The notes below the pieces were generated by a model. It saw nothing but the letters and a program-made list of their open reading frames with translations, was not told the DNA's origin and did not search any database. From Shewanella decolorationis S12 (lineage in GTDB: Bacteria > Pseudomonadota > Gammaproteobacteria > Enterobacterales > Shewanellaceae): a stretch of 64,000 nt of DNA. Of this stretch, positions 62,381 to 64,000 are shown in pieces. The DNA lies in NCBI RefSeq assembly GCF_000485795.1, contig NZ_AXZL01000076.1, positions 310,001-374,000 of the forward strand. The letters are read 5' to 3'. Position 1 is the stretch's first letter. Every line of letters starts with the position of its first letter. Position numbers and translations under genes: made by a program.

Positions 62381-63118
62381 TTAGAAACTAATTTCTACGC
62401 CGGCGAAATAGCCATCAAACTTAGTATCGGCACTGATGCCTGAAAAGTTGTTCACATCAAAGGCAAACTCACGATAGCCCACTCGTACACGGGTATCTAC
62501 AGCCATACCATCGAACTCCCAACCTAAGCCGATTGCATAGTCGTGAACCTTAGACTCATTTACCCCAAGCATTAAATCCGCAAAGCCGAATAGACCAAGG
62601 CCAGGCATGCTCACATGTGTACTGGCATAACCCATCACAATGCCACTATCTACGTCTTTCTCTTCAGGATGACCAGGGTCTTGAACACGCAAAGAACCGT
62701 TCATCAGCTTATAAGCAGCACCTAGGTCAAATGACAGAATGTCGTTATCCAACAGCTCGTAGTACAACACAAAATCGGTGTTGCTCAAGTCGGTATAACT
62801 GGTCACATTACCTTTAAAATCATGACCGTTGAAGCTAAAATCAGCATTGGTCAGACTGCCCTTCTGATCTAAGCTATTTTCACGAATTTTAAGATTCGGG
62901 ATAAACGGCAGCGGATGCTCAACCGCAATCCAGTAGCTACCTTGCGCCGATGAACTATAGTCAAACCCTTGCTGTGGCTGACCTTTATCAGAAAAAGTAC
63001 CGCTGGTATCGGCGCGCCAGTAATCGCCACCAATTTTAAAACCAACCACTGTTGCCGCTTGGGCAGATGTAGCCATTAAGCATCCTAATACCGCACTGGC
63101 GAGGAATGTTTTCTTCAT
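62381..63118 (-). CDS. Outer-membrane beta-barrel protein (TIGR04219 type)
   Basis: This 245-residue protein has a signal peptide (cleavage after AQA, about residue 22) and alternating strands typical of a small barrel. The N-terminus ATVVGFKIGGDYWRADTSGT and the C-terminal Phe (YFAGVEISF) fit the TIGR04219 family, common in Shewanella and Vibrio. Function unknown. It lies two bases downstream of the DUF2333 gene. Confidence 0.85.
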   Translation of the reverse strand: MKKTFLASAVLGCLMATSAQAATVVGFKIGGDYWRADTSGTFSDKGQPQQGFDYSSSAQGSYWIAVEHPLPFIPNLKIRENSLDQKGSLTNADFSFNGHDFKGNVTSYTDLSNTDFVLYYELLDNDILSFDLGAAYKLMNGSLRVQDPGHPEEKDVDSGIVMGYASTHVSMPGLGLFGFADLMLGVNESKVHDYAIGLGWEFDGMAVDTRVRVGYREFAFDVNNFSGISADTKFDGYFAGVEISF

Positions 63119-63120
63119 AA

Positions 63121-64000
63121 TTAACCTTGAGATAGCAAGTTCGTTAAATCAATCACCGCGGCATTCGCACGGGACACATAGTTAGCCATAACCAATGAAT
63201 GATTAGCGACTAGGCCGAAACCACTGCCATTAAGTACTACAGGGCTCCAAACCGTTTGTTGAGTCGCCTCCAGCTCACGAATGATCTGTTTCAGGCTGAC
63301 CTCAGCATTTTTCTTTTTCAATACGTCAGCAAAGTCGACTTCAACTGCACGCATAAAATTCAGCAGTGCCCATGAAGCACCTCGGCTCTCATAGAACACA
63401 TCATCGATTTTCCACCAGCTGGTTTTCACCTGATGGCTTGCTAAGTTAGGGGTCGATTGACGGGCTGCGTTATCGCCAGCTAAATCGGTATTAACGCGTT
63501 CTTGACCAACACTGGCTGATAAACGTTGAGACATGCTACCCAAACGTTTTTGCACTTCTTTGAGCCACTCGTTAAGGTTGTCAGCACGGGCGTAGAACTG
63601 TGCATCCTGATTGTTTGGATCCATCATACGCGCACGGTACAGTTTGAGTAACTTAACACCATCGCGGTATTCGCTTTCAGCACTTGGCACTAACCAGCTA
63701 GTGTGATCAATGTTCAGTTTCGCCTGCGCTTCGCTTAAGTCTTTATCTGCAGTTGACTGCGACTGAGATCGACTAAATTCCTTACGCATAATCAGTGCTA
63801 AATCACGGGCTTGCTCTAAAGCGCCATACTCAAACGCAGGCATGTTATCCATAAAAATCGACGGTGGCATCACATCGTTTGATAACCATCCCCCCTGCTT
63901 ATCCAGCAGGGTTTCAACCGTCAGGATCAGCGACGTAGTAGTCGCATAGCCTACAATATTTTTCTCGGCAGCCGTTAGTTGTTGTGGCGTCAAGGTATCA
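63121..64000 (-). CDS. DUF2333 family protein, 5' end outside window
   Basis: The frame stays open to the right edge, so the N-terminus (probably with a membrane helix) is missing. At least 293 residues are visible, with SYSTEM-like helical content and the conserved DKQGGWLSNDVMPPSIFMDN, DHTSWLVPSAESEYRDGVK, and SWWKIDDVFYESRGASWALL. These fit DUF2333. Function unknown. Probably co-transcribed with the TIGR04219 gene. Confidence 0.82.
   Translation of the reverse strand, partial: DTLTPQQLTAAEKNIVGYATTTSLILTVETLLDKQGGWLSNDVMPPSIFMDNMPAFEYGALEQARDLALIMRKEFSRSQSQSTADKDLSEAQAKLNIDHTSWLVPSAESEYRDGVKLLKLYRARMMDPNNQDAQFYARADNLNEWLKEVQKRLGSMSQRLSASVGQERVNTDLAGDNAARQSTPNLASHQVKTSWWKIDDVFYESRGASWALLNFMRAVEVDFADVLKKKNAEVSLKQIIRELEATQQTVWSPVVLNGSGFGLVANHSLVMANYVSRANAAVIDLTNLLSQG

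Noticed and set aside
1..64000. CRISPR array, rRNA operon or intact prophage
   Set aside because: No regularly spaced repeats, rRNA sequence or run of phage structural genes was seen on either strand.

Overview
The window is about 64 kb of a gammaproteobacterial chromosome, almost certainly Shewanella from the S. oneidensis group. Three things point there: the gene order hemA-prfA-prmC / lolB-ispE-prs and tolC / nudF-DUF1249-cpdA-yqiA-parE; the many large TonB-dependent receptors, chemoreceptors and GGDEF proteins; and close protein similarity to E. coli housekeeping enzymes. No sequence search was run. All family calls come from reading the translated sequence.

Layout. 1-1632: the 3' part of a very AT-rich TPR-GGDEF diguanylate cyclase gene. 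1.7-7.8 kb: translation and precursor genes (prmC, prfA, hemA; divergent lolB, ispE, prs), with a strongly structured leader RNA before prs. 7.9-12.3 kb: an HBM-type chemoreceptor and a tightly overlapping operon of an ECF sigma factor, a membrane-anchored partner and a DUF4097 beta-repeat protein. 12.3-18.3 kb: rsuA, a secreted M13 metallopeptidase, a secreted RelA/SpoT-fold protein, a SUKH (SMI1/KNR4) protein, a DUF4447 protein and a glutathione transferase. 18.4-23.8 kb: a TonB receptor, a bPH2 membrane protein, a divergent Nramp-like transporter and a YehS-type protein.

23.9-31.3 kb is the most interesting functional unit: an isoaspartyl dipeptidase, a YfcC-type inner-membrane carrier and a TonB-dependent receptor on the minus strand, with a secreted cyanophycinase-family peptidase divergent from them. 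Together they read as a scavenging pathway for extracellular cyanophycin: depolymerise outside the cytoplasm, import beta-Asp-Arg dipeptides across two membranes, then split them to Asp and Arg. The next gene, maeA (malic enzyme), could pull the resulting C4 acids into central metabolism.

33-42 kb: an unknown small protein, a PAP2 phosphatase, a second TPR-GGDEF protein, an orphan solute-binding protein, queG, and the molybdate system modE / modABC with a near-perfect ModE operator. 42-44.4 kb: a low-coding accessory patch with a small membrane protein, a GFA-family protein, the decayed 3' end of an IS982-type transposase gene and tRNA-Leu(CAA). 44.5-50 kb: a chemoreceptor fused to bacteriohemerythrin, with CRP- and FNR-like sites upstream; a 42-residue DUF3149 membrane protein; a SieB-like protein; an orphan histidine kinase; and tcdA. 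50-51.6 kb: a 1.6 kb intergenic stretch holding a MITE-like element with perfect 19-bp inverted ends. 51.6-64 kb: a porin, parC, a sorbosone-dehydrogenase-like protein wedged between parC and parE, yqiA, cpdA, DUF1249, nudF, divergent tolC, a TIGR04219 outer-membrane protein and a truncated DUF2333 gene. I saw no CRISPR array, rRNA operon or intact prophage.
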